Assembly (NCBI RefSeq): GCF_010119935.1
Contig: NZ_CP048209.1
Location: forward strand, 3,289,001 to 3,353,000
DNA: 64,000 nt
DNA from: Paenibacillus lycopersici
GTDB lineage: Bacteria; Bacillota; Bacilli; Paenibacillales; Paenibacillaceae
Reading direction: 5' to 3'
Every line of letters starts with the position of its first letter. Position 1 is the first letter of the stretch. Below the pieces are notes generated by a model. The model saw only the letters and a list, made by a program, of their open reading frames with translations. It had not been told where the DNA came from and did not search any database. The position numbers and the translations under genes are program-made. Shown piece after piece: positions 24,589 to 32,994 of this stretch.

Positions 24589-25777
24589 AACGATTCAGAG
24601 GCATCCGATTCCCGTAACAGTGCTTAGCGGTTATCTAGGTGCCGGTAAAACAACCGTTCTTAACCACATTCTGAATAACAGAGAAGGACTTCGGGTAGCC
24701 GTTATCGTCAACGATTTGAGCGAAGTCAATATTGATGCGGATTTAATTCGAGACGGCGGAGGGCTTAGCAGAACCGAAGAGAAACTGGTTGAAATGTCGA
24801 ACGGGTGCATCTGCTGCACGCTTCGGGATGACTTGCTGAAGGAAGTAGAACGGTTGGCGCACGAACAACGATTCGATTACATGTTGATCGAGTCTACGGG
24901 TGTCGGAGAACCTCTTCCGGTTGCGCAGACGTTTACTTATGTGGACGATAGATTGAATATCGATTTGTCCAAATTAACGAGGCTTGATTGCATGGTTACG
25001 GTTGTCGACGCTTTTCATTTCTGGAAGGACTACAATACGCGCGAAAGTTTGATGGATCGCGGCCAGGCAGCAGGTGAGGATGATACGCGCAATGTCGTGC
25101 ATTTGCTGATAAGCCAAGTGGAGTTTTGCGATGTGCTCATCCTTAACAAATGCGACATGGTATCCGAGGACGAGCTCGAGAAGTTGGAATCTGCGCTGAG
25201 AAGCCTGCAGCCAGGGGCTAAAATGCTGCGGAGCAGCTATGGGAAGATTGATCCCAAAGAAATTCTCGATACGCATTTATTCGATTTTGAAGCCGCAAGC
25301 CAATCTGCCGGCTGGATACAAGAACTGCAAAGGGATAAGCATGAACCCGAAACGGAAGAATACGGGATTCATTCGTTCGTCTATATGCGCAAAATACCGT
25401 TTCACCCTGAACGACTGCTTGCCACGTTAAGCAAATGGCCTGAGGAAGTTATCCGATCAAAAGGCATTATGTGGGTGGCAACGCGTAACAATACGGCAAT
25501 CTCGTATAGCCAAGCCGGGGTATCGAGACAATTATCGCCTGCCGGCTTATGGGTCGCATCGTTATCCGATGAGGAGTTCTTTGACTATTTTGGAAGCAAA
25601 TACGAGAAAACGTCCGATTGGGACGAGGAATATGGCGACCGGGTAACGAAGCTCGTACTTATCGGTGTGAAGATGGATCGAGGGCAGCTCACATCCAGGC
25701 TGGACACGGCGCTGCTGACGCCTCAGGAGATGGATATGGACTGGCGCAAATTCCACGACCCGCTGCCAAGATTCTAG
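24581..25777 (+). CDS. COG0523 family GTPase, ZagA/YciC-like, copy B
   Basis: A 398-residue GTPase with GYLGAGKTTVLNHIL, VIVNDLSEVNIDADLI, NGCICCTLRDDLL (CxCC), ESTGVGEP, NKCDM and a long C-terminal CobW_C domain. It closely resembles B. subtilis ZagA (YciC), a zinc-starvation metallochaperone, and the gene at 31416. ATG 24581 follows AAAGGAG and overlaps the Fur-family gene, so regulator and chaperone are coupled under Zur box 7. Confidence 0.88.
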   Translation: MSETIQRHPIPVTVLSGYLGAGKTTVLNHILNNREGLRVAVIVNDLSEVNIDADLIRDGGGLSRTEEKLVEMSNGCICCTLRDDLLKEVERLAHEQRFDYMLIESTGVGEPLPVAQTFTYVDDRLNIDLSKLTRLDCMVTVVDAFHFWKDYNTRESLMDRGQAAGEDDTRNVVHLLISQVEFCDVLILNKCDMVSEDELEKLESALRSLQPGAKMLRSSYGKIDPKEILDTHLFDFEAASQSAGWIQELQRDKHEPETEEYGIHSFVYMRKIPFHPERLLATLSKWPEEVIRSKGIMWVATRNNTAISYSQAGVSRQLSPAGLWVASLSDEEFFDYFGSKYEKTSDWDEEYGDRVTKLVLIGVKMDRGQLTSRLDTALLTPQEMDMDWRKFHDPLPRF

Positions 25778-25786
25778 GTGATCAGA

Positions 25787-26251
25787 ATGCACTCCGATGA
25801 TCTAGAAGAGCTGATTCTCACTGATCAAGGACGGGAACGATGGCAGCGAAGACAAAGGGAGCTAGAGCGATGGGTGGTCAGGCAGAAACCGCGAAGACGT
25901 CCCAAACAGACGGTCATTTTAAGAAATATCGTATTGGATGCAGAATGGCTCAAGGCGATCACGATTCTATGGCGCTCAGGGATTGATACGGAGCATTCAT
26001 GTGCGGGCGTAAGCCTGTCCGATGAGCCGGTCGACCACTCGCTTTATGCCTATTTAACAATTCCCGAATCCGAAAGGGCAACAAGGTTTGTGCGCTTTAC
26101 TATGGAACGCCTTCAACATCGGGTCCTTATTACATATGAGCCTCATGAAAAGCGTTATGATTTATCATCGTTTTTCATTCAACATAACCGTTCCTTTTGC
26201 TATTTAATGGAGCGATGCGCATTGAACTTTGCAACGCTGGACCCAGGGTAA
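25787..26251 (+). CDS. conserved-looking protein of unknown function in Zur operon
   Basis: About 154 residues, basic N-terminal half (RWQRRQRELERWVVRQKPRRRPKQ), then a compact domain with ILWRSGIDTEHSCAGV and a C-terminal part rich in aromatic residues. I do not recognise it. It begins directly after the ZagA-like gene (AGGTGA before ATG 25787; GTG at 25778 is an alternative) and ends at a terminator, so it is the third gene of the fur-like/COG0523 operon. The isolated His-x-Cys in EHSCAG and two further Cys could bind metal, but this is speculation. Confidence 0.6.
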   Translation: MHSDDLEELILTDQGRERWQRRQRELERWVVRQKPRRRPKQTVILRNIVLDAEWLKAITILWRSGIDTEHSCAGVSLSDEPVDHSLYAYLTIPESERATRFVRFTMERLQHRVLITYEPHEKRYDLSSFFIQHNRSFCYLMERCALNFATLDPG

Positions 26252-26253
26252 CA

Positions 26254-26304
26254 CAAAACAACCCGTACTTGTCAGATGCTTCTGATCAAATACGGGTTGT
26301 TTTG
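26254..26304. terminator. bidirectional terminator with nested stem
   Basis: A 14-bp perfect inverted repeat (CAAAACAACCCGTA and complement) encloses an inner TCAGA/TCTGA stem and ends in TTTTG on + (CAAAA start on the other side). Confidence 0.8.
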
Positions 26305-26705
26305 AGTCCTTGGCCTGTAATAGGAGATATCCATCGATTATCGTTCAAAGCAACAAAATGATCCCGACTTAAAAAGGTTTGGATCAAACCGGTCACAATC
26401 GCGCCTAAAATGATATACTTGCCAGTCGCAAGGAACTCGTCGTTAATATGGGCAATCGTAGCGATGGCCTTGGCAAAATAAGTCGAAGTGAATACGATAG
26501 GATTTACGATGGGGGAGGCGATCAGGATGACCACTCCCAAATGAAGCGGCAGTCCTCGTTTGATGAAGCCTCTGACTACAGGAATAATTCCGCATTCGCA
26601 AATCGGAAAAAAGATGCCAAGCAAAGCGGCGGTAATGAAGGCGAAAAAGAAATTCTTAGGAATCATTCGTTGAATCCATCGTTCCGACAATGTCGCAATT
26701 ACGAG
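26286..26705 (-). pseudogene. COG0701 (YraQ/YcgR-type) permease remnant
   Basis: Directly after the stop of the COG0523 gene, in the same frame, comes IATLSERWIQRMIPKNFFFAF with no N-terminal helices, then the conserved FPICECGIIPVVRGFIKRGLPLHLGV and ASPIVNPIVF. After YFAKA the sequence jumps to a stretch that corresponds to a point about 85 residues further along in the intact homologue at 32995 (KYIILGAIVTGLIQTFL), and it ends in unrelated residues overlapping a terminator. N-terminus, middle and C-terminus are thus all missing. Confidence 0.7.
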
Positions 26706-27737
26706 TTAGGCGTTACGTATGCCGTTTCGTTCTAAAGTCATCTCCAATTCCCGAATGACATCTGCCTCGTCCCAATCAAGGCCGATAAGAACCAAATAAG
26801 AAACGCCTTCATACTGCGGAGCGGCTTCCCAAGTGACTCTTTTGCCGGAATATTGCAGGAGGAATGGTTCTGTCTGATGGCTAAATTTGAAATATCCTTT
26901 TGCTCGCAGCAACACTTCTTTATGCAATGCGAGAAATTGCTCAATTTGTCTGGAGGTGAGTTGTCCTAAAGAAGGCAATTCAAAAGAAAGCGTAGCGACG
27001 CGCGTAAATGAAGGGTTTTCATGAGACCGATTAGAGACAGCATCCAATATTCGGCGTTTACCTGAAACACCGACACCTCGCCCCGGAAGAGGTGTCAGGC
27101 GGGCATCTGATGCCTTCATTGTTTTCTCGATTCCTTCAAGCAATAGATCCGTATCGATATTGCTTTGAATCGCCGGCCAAATCGGGGAAGTGGCATTCTG
27201 TTTGCGAAGCGCTTTCTCTACCTTGAATCGAACCGAAGCCGAAACAAGATCCAGTTTATTCAGCACCAGAACGTCAGCCGTTTCAATTTGCCTGCGTAGC
27301 GTTCGGACTAATGCTTGGTCCGATTGGAACCAACTGTTATACGCAAGCACATGTTCGGCATCCAGAACCGTTACAATGCGTTGGAGTTTAACTTGGCGAA
27401 GCAGCTGCGGGTCTGAAAGCGCGAGCGCTACCTCCTCGGGGTTCGCTACTCCCGTTAGCTCGATAACGATCAAATCAGGGCGGTCGTCAATCAGTTCGAG
27501 CAGCTTTCCTGTCATTTCTTCTTTCTTGGAGCAGCACACGCAGCCATCTAGCAGCCGCGAAATGGAAAGGTCCAGACTCTCTTGCAGAATAAGGCCGTCG
27601 ACGTCTTTTCTCCCCAGCTCGTTCATAAGAATCCCGGGTTTTAATCCTCGTTTTCCGGCTGCCGCTAGCAAACGAAGCAAGAGGGTGGTTTTGCCGCTGC
27701 CAAGGAAACCGCTTAAAATCAAGACGGGAATTCGCAT
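26706..27737 (-). CDS. COG0523 family GTPase, divergent copy C
   Basis: A 343-residue G3E GTPase with GFLGSGKTTLLLRLL, a metal motif DGCVCCSKKEE (CVCC instead of CICC), ELTGVANPEE, NKLDLV and a CobW_C domain ending in VSYLVLIGLDWDEADV. ATG 27737 follows AAAGGAG. A perfect Zur box lies 33 bp upstream. The P-loop and C-terminus resemble the remnant at 21108 more than the ZagA-like copies, so copies A, B and C belong to different subgroups. Confidence 0.87.
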   Translation of the reverse strand: MRIPVLILSGFLGSGKTTLLLRLLAAAGKRGLKPGILMNELGRKDVDGLILQESLDLSISRLLDGCVCCSKKEEMTGKLLELIDDRPDLIVIELTGVANPEEVALALSDPQLLRQVKLQRIVTVLDAEHVLAYNSWFQSDQALVRTLRRQIETADVLVLNKLDLVSASVRFKVEKALRKQNATSPIWPAIQSNIDTDLLLEGIEKTMKASDARLTPLPGRGVGVSGKRRILDAVSNRSHENPSFTRVATLSFELPSLGQLTSRQIEQFLALHKEVLLRAKGYFKFSHQTEPFLLQYSGKRVTWEAAPQYEGVSYLVLIGLDWDEADVIRELEMTLERNGIRNA

Positions 27738-27769
27738 GTGGCGCTCTCCTTTCTTCACAAAAGAATGAT

Positions 27770-27780
27770 GTAATAATTAC
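27770..27780. promoter_or_regulatory. Zur box 8
   Basis: Perfect GTAATAATTAC followed by GATT, upstream of the - strand COG0523 gene at 26706. The divergent zur-like gene at 27987 starts about 200 bp away. Confidence 0.8.
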
Positions 27781-27986
27781 GATTATATCGATCGGGTACA
27801 CGGATTACAACGGATCAATTCTCTCATTCCAGGTCAAATTCTTGACACTACGCACTAAAGGGACCTGCTATATTGCATCCGAGCGCAAAACCTGTCGCCG
27901 ATCTCACGCTCGACTTGGCTGCCTTTATTTTTTTTGTTAAAGTATATACAAACGAGAATGGCTTTACACACAAGGAGAGATGATTC

Positions 27987-28463
27987 GTGAGCGAAGAACG
28001 GCATTCTGAAACTATTCATTCCCACCACCATGAGAATACTTTGAACCCGGAAGAGAACATAAAAGAAATGCTCGAAACGCTGTCCCGAAACGGCTGGCGT
28101 ATCACGGACCAGCGCAGATCCATGGTCACGATTATCGCGGAGCATAGAGGCTATTTATCCCCGAAAGACGTTTACGACCGCCTGGTCCCGATTTATCCCA
28201 GCGTAAGTTTCGATACCGTTTATCGGAATTTGCGCATGATGAGCGAAATGGGCGTGCTGGAACAGTTTTATTTCATGGACGGCGGATTAAAATTCAGAGC
28301 CAATTGCTTATCCCATCACCATCATCATTTAATTTGCGTGAATTGCGAGAAGACGCTGTCGTTTGATTTTTGCCCGATGGAGCAGGATATGCAGCTGCCG
28401 GGCAGTTACAAAATTCTAAATCATCGGTTTGAAATTTATGGCATATGCGAAGACTGTCAGTAA
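27987..28463 (+). CDS. zur: Fur-family zinc uptake regulator (probable Zur)
   Basis: A 158-residue Fur-family protein: winged helix (WRITDQRRSMVTIIAEHRGYLSPKDVYDRL, VSFDTVYRNLRMM), the His-rich metal site LSHHHHHLICVNCEK and a second CxxC in GICEDC. A His-rich N-terminal arm (HSETIHSHHHEN) may add metal affinity. GTG 27987 follows AAGGAG. Its place next to znuACB and the many Zur boxes make it the best candidate for the regulator that reads them. The assignment rests on family and context. Confidence 0.82.
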   Translation: MSEERHSETIHSHHHENTLNPEENIKEMLETLSRNGWRITDQRRSMVTIIAEHRGYLSPKDVYDRLVPIYPSVSFDTVYRNLRMMSEMGVLEQFYFMDGGLKFRANCLSHHHHHLICVNCEKTLSFDFCPMEQDMQLPGSYKILNHRFEIYGICEDCQ

Positions 28464-28468
28464 ACCAA

Positions 28469-28508
28469 CAAAGCCGGTCCTCCTCGAAACAACGGATGAC
28501 CGGCTTTG
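28469..28508. terminator. bidirectional terminator between zur and znuB
   Basis: An 11-bp stem (CAAAGCCGGTC / GACCGGCTTTG) with an 18-nt loop lies between convergent genes. Confidence 0.75.
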
Positions 28509-28512
28509 ATCT

Positions 28513-29337
28513 TTATACCTCGCCTGGAACCGGAGTCGTCATTCGCCGGTCCTTATACCAGCGCCATGACAAAGCCCCGAAATAAAATAAGGTTTCCAAG
28601 GCTGTGATATAGAAGCTCACCGGCGCATTCGTATAATAGCTCAGGATCAAACCTCCCCAGACGCCTAGCACGCCAAACGACATGGACCATAGAATCATGC
28701 GCGACACCGAATGCGTCATATGTCGTGCCGCTGCCGCCGGAGCGGTCATTAAAGTGAACACAAGCAAAGCGCCGACAATGAGAATGGCTTCGGACACGGC
28801 TATCGCCAACAGCAGGAGAAACCCAATCGAAATCAAGCGAACCGGCAAACGAGCGGCTTGAGCGCCGGTTGGGTCGAAAGAATCGAATTTAAGCGGTTTA
28901 TAGAAGAGGACGAATGCGCCAAGCACGGCTATGGATAAGTACATGATCTCCGCGACATTATGCCAGCTGATGCCAACGACGCTTCCGAACAACAACGCAT
29001 ACATCGCAGAAGCCTTTTTCGTGGAAAGAGATAGGAATAGAAGACCAAGCCCCAGAAAGAAACTAAGAATAACGCTAATCGTAACTTCCCTCCGGAATAA
29101 TTTCACTCCGAATCCGCCGATCGCGAAAGCGCTAGCCAAGGAGAACAACAGCAGGCCGCCTATGGGATTCCATCCCGCGTATACGGAGAATGCAGCTCCC
29201 GAGAAGCCGATGTGCGAGAAGGAATGTGCGATGAACGAGAGATTGCGGGCGATGACGAAGACGCCAATGGCGCCGGCCATGATGGCGACAATCGTCCCTG
29301 CCAGGAAAGCATGCTGCATAAAATCGTATTGAAGCAC
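28513..29337 (-). CDS. znuB: zinc ABC transporter permease
   Basis: A 274-residue cluster 9 (ABC-3) permease with seven or more helices and family segments QHAFLAGTIVAIMAGAIGVFVIARNLSFIAHSFSHIGFSGAAF and GALLVFTLMTAPAAAA. GTG 29337 follows AAGGGG at the right spacing; in-frame residues further upstream overlap znuC and are unlikely to be used. It is the last gene of znuA-znuC-znuB, transcribed from the Zur-box region near 31247. Confidence 0.9.
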   Translation of the reverse strand: MLQYDFMQHAFLAGTIVAIMAGAIGVFVIARNLSFIAHSFSHIGFSGAAFSVYAGWNPIGGLLLFSLASAFAIGGFGVKLFRREVTISVILSFFLGLGLLFLSLSTKKASAMYALLFGSVVGISWHNVAEIMYLSIAVLGAFVLFYKPLKFDSFDPTGAQAARLPVRLISIGFLLLLAIAVSEAILIVGALLVFTLMTAPAAAARHMTHSVSRMILWSMSFGVLGVWGGLILSYYTNAPVSFYITALETLFYFGALSWRWYKDRRMTTPVPGEV

Positions 29338-29362
29338 ATCGATTCCCCTTCCGATTCGTGGT

Positions 29363-30199
29363 CTAATGATCGCAAATATGCACGTTCGTTTTATTGCCTG
29401 TGGTGACGAACAGTTTATCGTCCATTCTGACGACTTCCACGGCATTGCCATATAAGCGCTGCAAAACGGAGGTTTGCATGACTTCATCCACGGTCCCGAT
29501 GGCATACTGCTGCGGCGTCAAATAAAGAATCCGATCCGCGTACCGGTTGATCAGATTGACATCATGACTGATCAGCATGACGCTTATTTTCCGTTCCTTG
29601 CAGACCCTGTCGATGACCGCGGCCATCTCTTCTTGGGCGCCGGGATCCAGATTCGACGTCGGTTCGTCCAACAAGAGGAGTTTCGGATTGCGGACAAGCG
29701 CTTGGGCAAGAAATATTCGCTGACGTTCGCCTCCCGAGAGTTGGCCAATGGATGTACGGGATAATCCCGTAGCGCCTGTAAGTTCCAGCGCTTCCGCGAT
29801 GGCGCCTTTATCTGCACGGTTCAGCCAGGGTCTGATCGTATGCGGTAATCCCAAACTGACGAAATCCACTGCGAGCATGGGGAGTTCGGGGTCGATTTGC
29901 CGAAATTGAGGAACGTAACCGATGGCGGTCTCGCCTTTATCGAGGGTCACCGGAAGACGAACCGTTCCCGATTGCGGCTTCAATAATTGAAGCAATACCC
30001 GAAACAATGTTGTCTTGCCCGCTCCGTTCGGTCCTAATATGCCCAGAAATTCTCCCGATTTTACTTGGAAGGAAACATCGGCCAAAATCGGTTTCCCGGA
30101 TATCCGTACATGAATATGTTCGACTTCGATTGCGTAGGCGGATTCCGAAGTGGCGGTTACTAGGTTAGAAGGCGATGCGGCAATGGGGGCGATACTCAT
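29363..30199 (-). CDS. znuC: zinc ABC transporter ATPase
   Basis: A 278-residue ATPase with Walker A GPNGAGKTT, signature QLSGGERQRIFLAQA, Walker B LLLLDEPTSNLD and switch His in LISHDVN. An N-terminal extension of about 25 residues precedes the fold. ATG 30199 follows AAAGGA. It is the second gene of znuACB. Confidence 0.9.
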   Translation of the reverse strand: MSIAPIAASPSNLVTATSESAYAIEVEHIHVRISGKPILADVSFQVKSGEFLGILGPNGAGKTTLFRVLLQLLKPQSGTVRLPVTLDKGETAIGYVPQFRQIDPELPMLAVDFVSLGLPHTIRPWLNRADKGAIAEALELTGATGLSRTSIGQLSGGERQRIFLAQALVRNPKLLLLDEPTSNLDPGAQEEMAAVIDRVCKERKISVMLISHDVNLINRYADRILYLTPQQYAIGTVDEVMQTSVLQRLYGNAVEVVRMDDKLFVTTGNKTNVHICDH

Positions 30200-30224
30200 A
30201 TGATCCATCCTTTCAGGTGAACTC

Positions 30225-30262
30225 GGAAAAAACTTTGCCCGGTAACGGACAAAGTTTTTTCC
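30225..30262 (-). other. znuA-znuC intercistronic hairpin
   Basis: A perfect 13-bp inverted repeat (GGAAAAAACTTTG / CAAAGTTTTTTCC) with a 12-nt loop. The T-run lies inside the stem, so it may act as a leaky terminator or stability element favouring znuA expression. Confidence 0.6.
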
Positions 30263-30285
30263 GGAATGCTTGGTTACGTGCCGGT

Positions 30286-31218
30286 TTATTTGAGGACCTC
30301 TTCGATTTGGTTCAGTTGTTCCGTCATCCACTCGACATAGCTTTTGCCGGCAGGCTGAGTTTCGGTGACCTCTATGACGGGGACGTCGTTTTCCTTTGCA
30401 AGATTTACGAGGTTTTGCACGGTTTGACTGGACGCTTGTATGTTGTTTACGAAAAATTTGATTTTCTTTCCTTTAATATCTTCTTGCAGCTTTGCCACGT
30501 CCTGAGGCGAAGGATCCGTTTCCTCTTCGGCGGCCATTTCGAATTTCTCATCCGTAATTTGAAGATTCAAGGCCTGAGCCATATAGTCAAACACGGGTTC
30601 GGAAACGGCGACCGGAAGAGGGGATGTTTGCTTCAAGGAAGCAACGGCATCGGATAATGGCGCTAAGGATTGCTTGTAATCCTGCGCTTGTTCCATAAAA
30701 TCCTTCTTGTGCTCGGGAACGAGCTTGCCAAGCTGATCGGCCAAGTAATCGGCGTATTTGCCCATTGTCTGCGGATTATACCAGACATGCTCATTGTCGC
30801 CTTCTTGATGACCCATGACGTCGCTGGCAACGCGAATGACCGTTTTATCGGACGCTTTGCCCGAGGCATCGATTAACTTTTGCGCCCATTCGTCATAGCC
30901 GATGCCGTTGAAAATAACGACGGATGCTTGATCGATGGCTTTTGAAGCATCGGGCGTAGGCTCGTAATCATGCGGGTCGGCATCCGGACTTGTCAAAAGC
31001 GAGGTTACCGAAACGTAACTTCCGCCGACTTTTTCCGCAACCTCGCCGTAGAAATTTTCTGCGGCCACGATGCTGATCGTTGAGGAGGCGGCAGGAGCCG
31101 TTTCGCCGGCATCATCCTTGTTAGATCCGCATGCAGCCGAGACTAAGGCTAAGCCGCCAAGCAGGAATGCAGCCGATCCTTTCTTGATGAATGGATTGGT
31201 TAATGAAAACTTCTTCAT
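30286..31218 (-). CDS. znuA: zinc ABC transporter substrate-binding lipoprotein
   Basis: A 310-residue cluster 9 binding protein with lipobox GGLALVSAACGS, the metal loop SPDADPHDYEPTPDASK, a second histidine in NEHVWYNPQTM and PVAVSEPVFDYMAQALNL. It has no long His-rich loop. It is the first gene of znuACB, 28 bp from a perfect Zur box, and delivers Zn2+ to ZnuB. The family covers Zn and Mn; zinc is inferred from the Zur boxes. Confidence 0.88.
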   Translation of the reverse strand: MKKFSLTNPFIKKGSAAFLLGGLALVSAACGSNKDDAGETAPAASSTISIVAAENFYGEVAEKVGGSYVSVTSLLTSPDADPHDYEPTPDASKAIDQASVVIFNGIGYDEWAQKLIDASGKASDKTVIRVASDVMGHQEGDNEHVWYNPQTMGKYADYLADQLGKLVPEHKKDFMEQAQDYKQSLAPLSDAVASLKQTSPLPVAVSEPVFDYMAQALNLQITDEKFEMAAEEETDPSPQDVAKLQEDIKGKKIKFFVNNIQASSQTVQNLVNLAKENDVPVIEVTETQPAGKSYVEWMTEQLNQIEEVLK

Positions 31219-31246
31219 GTTAAGTATCTCTCCCTAATTCTTTATA

Positions 31247-31257
31247 GTAATAATTAC
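31247..31257. promoter_or_regulatory. Zur box 9 (znuA side)
   Basis: Perfect GTAATAATTAC in the znuA promoter region, closest of three boxes in the znuA-zagA divergent region. Confidence 0.83.
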
Positions 31258-31314
31258 ACTTTAGTGCACTGCTGATATTATAGGCCCGCGGAAAACGAGC
31301 TGTCAACGTTTTTC

Positions 31315-31325
31315 GTAAAAATTAC
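31315..31325. promoter_or_regulatory. Zur box 10 (one mismatch)
   Basis: GTAAAAATTAC in the centre of the divergent region. Confidence 0.6.
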
Positions 31326-31352
31326 AAAAAAGATCTATCTCGGCTTTACTTC

Positions 31353-31363
31353 GTAATAATTAC
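31353..31363. promoter_or_regulatory. Zur box 11 (zagA side)
   Basis: Perfect GTAATAATTAC, 52 bp before the zagA start. Confidence 0.83.
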
Positions 31364-31415
31364 AATATATGATGAGAGAATAACGAACATACCGATAGAT
31401 GTTGGAGGACTGTAC

Positions 31416-32639
31416 ATGAATGAGTTCATTGCAAAAGCAAAGATCCCAGTCGCCGTATTAAGCGGCTATCTGGGCGCAGGCAAAACCACGATATTGAATC
31501 ATGTTCTCAATAACCGGGAGGGACTGCGGGTTGCGGTTATCGTGAATGACTTGAGCGAGGTCAATGTAGATGCCGACTTGATTCGGGAAGGCAATGGGTT
31601 ATCCCATACCAACGAGAAACTCGTGGAAATGTCGAACGGCTGCATCTGTTGTACGCTGCGCGAGGATTTGCTGCGGGAGGTCGAGAAATTGGCGAAGGAG
31701 AATCGGTTCGATTACATTCTGATCGAATCAACCGGAATCGGGGAACCCGTGCCCGTCGCGCAAACATTTACGTATCTAGATGAGGATGCCGGTATTAACT
31801 TGTCTGAACTTTGTCGTCTCGATTGCATGGTAACGGTTGTGGATGCTTATCGCTTCTGGCATGATTTCGCGTCCGGCGAGACGCTTCTCGAGCGCAATCA
31901 AGCTACGGACGAGCAGGATACGCGCGATGTCGTCGATTTATTGATTTCACAGATCGAATTCTGCGACGTGCTTGTTCTTAATAAATGCGATATGGTTGCG
32001 GATCAAGATCTCAACCGACTGGAAGCGATTCTTCGGAAGCTGCAGCCGCGAGCAAAATTCATTCGTTCGGTCAAAGGAAATGTATCGCCGGCCGAGATTC
32101 TGAATACGAATTTGTTTGACTTCGACGCGGCAAGCGAATCCCCGGGGTGGCTGCAAGAATTGTCCAATCCGGTCCATGTTCCGGAAACCGAGGAATACGG
32201 CATCTCTTCGTTCGTATTCGAAGGCAAGCGTCCCTTTCATCCTGAACGACTGATGGCTTGGATGACAGAATGGCCGGAAGAAGTCGTTCGCGCGAAGGGA
32301 ATTGTCTGGTTGGCTTCAAGAAACGACTTCGGTCAAAACTTCAGTCAAGCAGGTCCTTCGATCCAATTCGGCGATGCAGGCTATTGGGTGGCCGCGCTTC
32401 CGGATGAAGAGCGCGAACAAGCCTTTATGGAGGATTGCGACTTGATGACGAATTGGGATCCGCAATTCGGAGACCGTGCAAGCAGAATCGTCCTCATCGG
32501 AATTGACATGGACCGCTGCCGGATTGAAGAGGACTTGAATCATTGTTTGTTGACCGACAAGGAGATGGAACTGGACTGGAGCTCGTTCACGGATCCGTTT
32601 CCGCGACAGGCAGAGGCTTTTACGGAAGCATTGGCGTAG
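31416..32639 (+). CDS. zagA: COG0523 zinc metallochaperone ZagA (YciC)
   Basis: A 407-residue GTPase that matches B. subtilis ZagA/YciC through its length: GYLGAGKTTILNHVLNNREGLRVAVIVNDLSEVNVDADL, NGCICCTLREDLLREVEKLAKENRFDYILIESTGIGEP, HDFASGETLLERNQA, TETEEYGISSFVFEGKRPFHPERL. In Bacillus this Zur-regulated chaperone supplies zinc to folate synthesis under starvation. ATG follows GGAGG. It is the fourth intact COG0523 gene and the most canonical; the L33 gene follows 29 bp later. Confidence 0.92.
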   Translation: MNEFIAKAKIPVAVLSGYLGAGKTTILNHVLNNREGLRVAVIVNDLSEVNVDADLIREGNGLSHTNEKLVEMSNGCICCTLREDLLREVEKLAKENRFDYILIESTGIGEPVPVAQTFTYLDEDAGINLSELCRLDCMVTVVDAYRFWHDFASGETLLERNQATDEQDTRDVVDLLISQIEFCDVLVLNKCDMVADQDLNRLEAILRKLQPRAKFIRSVKGNVSPAEILNTNLFDFDAASESPGWLQELSNPVHVPETEEYGISSFVFEGKRPFHPERLMAWMTEWPEEVVRAKGIVWLASRNDFGQNFSQAGPSIQFGDAGYWVAALPDEEREQAFMEDCDLMTNWDPQFGDRASRIVLIGIDMDRCRIEEDLNHCLLTDKEMELDWSSFTDPFPRQAEAFTEALA

Positions 32640-32668
32640 CGATTAACGATGAATGAGGAGCGCTGAAA

Positions 32669-32818
32669 ATGAGGGTAACGGTTACTTTGGCATGCACGGA
32701 GTGCGGAGACCGCAACTATACCACCTCAAAGAACAAACGCAACCATCCTGAGAGGCTGGAAGTCCGAAAGTACTGTCCGCGACTGAAAAAGGTTACGATT
32801 CATCGCGAAACGCGTTAA
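32669..32818 (+). CDS. rpmG: 50S ribosomal protein L33, zinc-poor variant
   Basis: A 49-residue L33: [48 protein letters not shown] split by family landmarks. Zinc-binding (C+) L33 has two CxxC pairs; here the first (CTEC) is kept but the second is reduced to a single Cys (YCPRL), so a four-Cys zinc site cannot form. ATG follows GAGGAG. Co-transcription with zagA behind Zur boxes fits the known scheme in which a zinc-free L33 replaces the zinc form so its zinc can be recycled. Confidence 0.92.
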   Translation: MRVTVTLACTECGDRNYTTSKNKRNHPERLEVRKYCPRLKKVTIHRETR

Positions 32819-32845
32819 GTCGAGTTGAACGGAAGTGCATCGCTT

Positions 32846-32878
32846 AAGCCAAGCCTTCGCTTGGCTTATTTGCTTTTC
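32846..32878 (+). terminator. terminator after zagA-rpmG
   Basis: A 9-bp stem (AAGCCAAGC / GCTTGGCTT) with a CTTC tetraloop, followed by ATTTGCTTTT. Confidence 0.8.
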
Positions 32879-32928
32879 ATCAACCGTTTGACGAGCAGAA
32901 TAGAGCCTGCTATAGTAAAAATACTTTC

Positions 32929-32939
32929 GTAATATTTAC
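32929..32939. promoter_or_regulatory. Zur box 12 (one mismatch)
   Basis: GTAATATTTAC, 56 bp before the permease gene at 32995. Confidence 0.6.
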
Positions 32940-32994
32940 TATTTAATGGCATGAGGCAGCGGTTTGCATTTGCATATGAGACGGAGGGAGAGGG

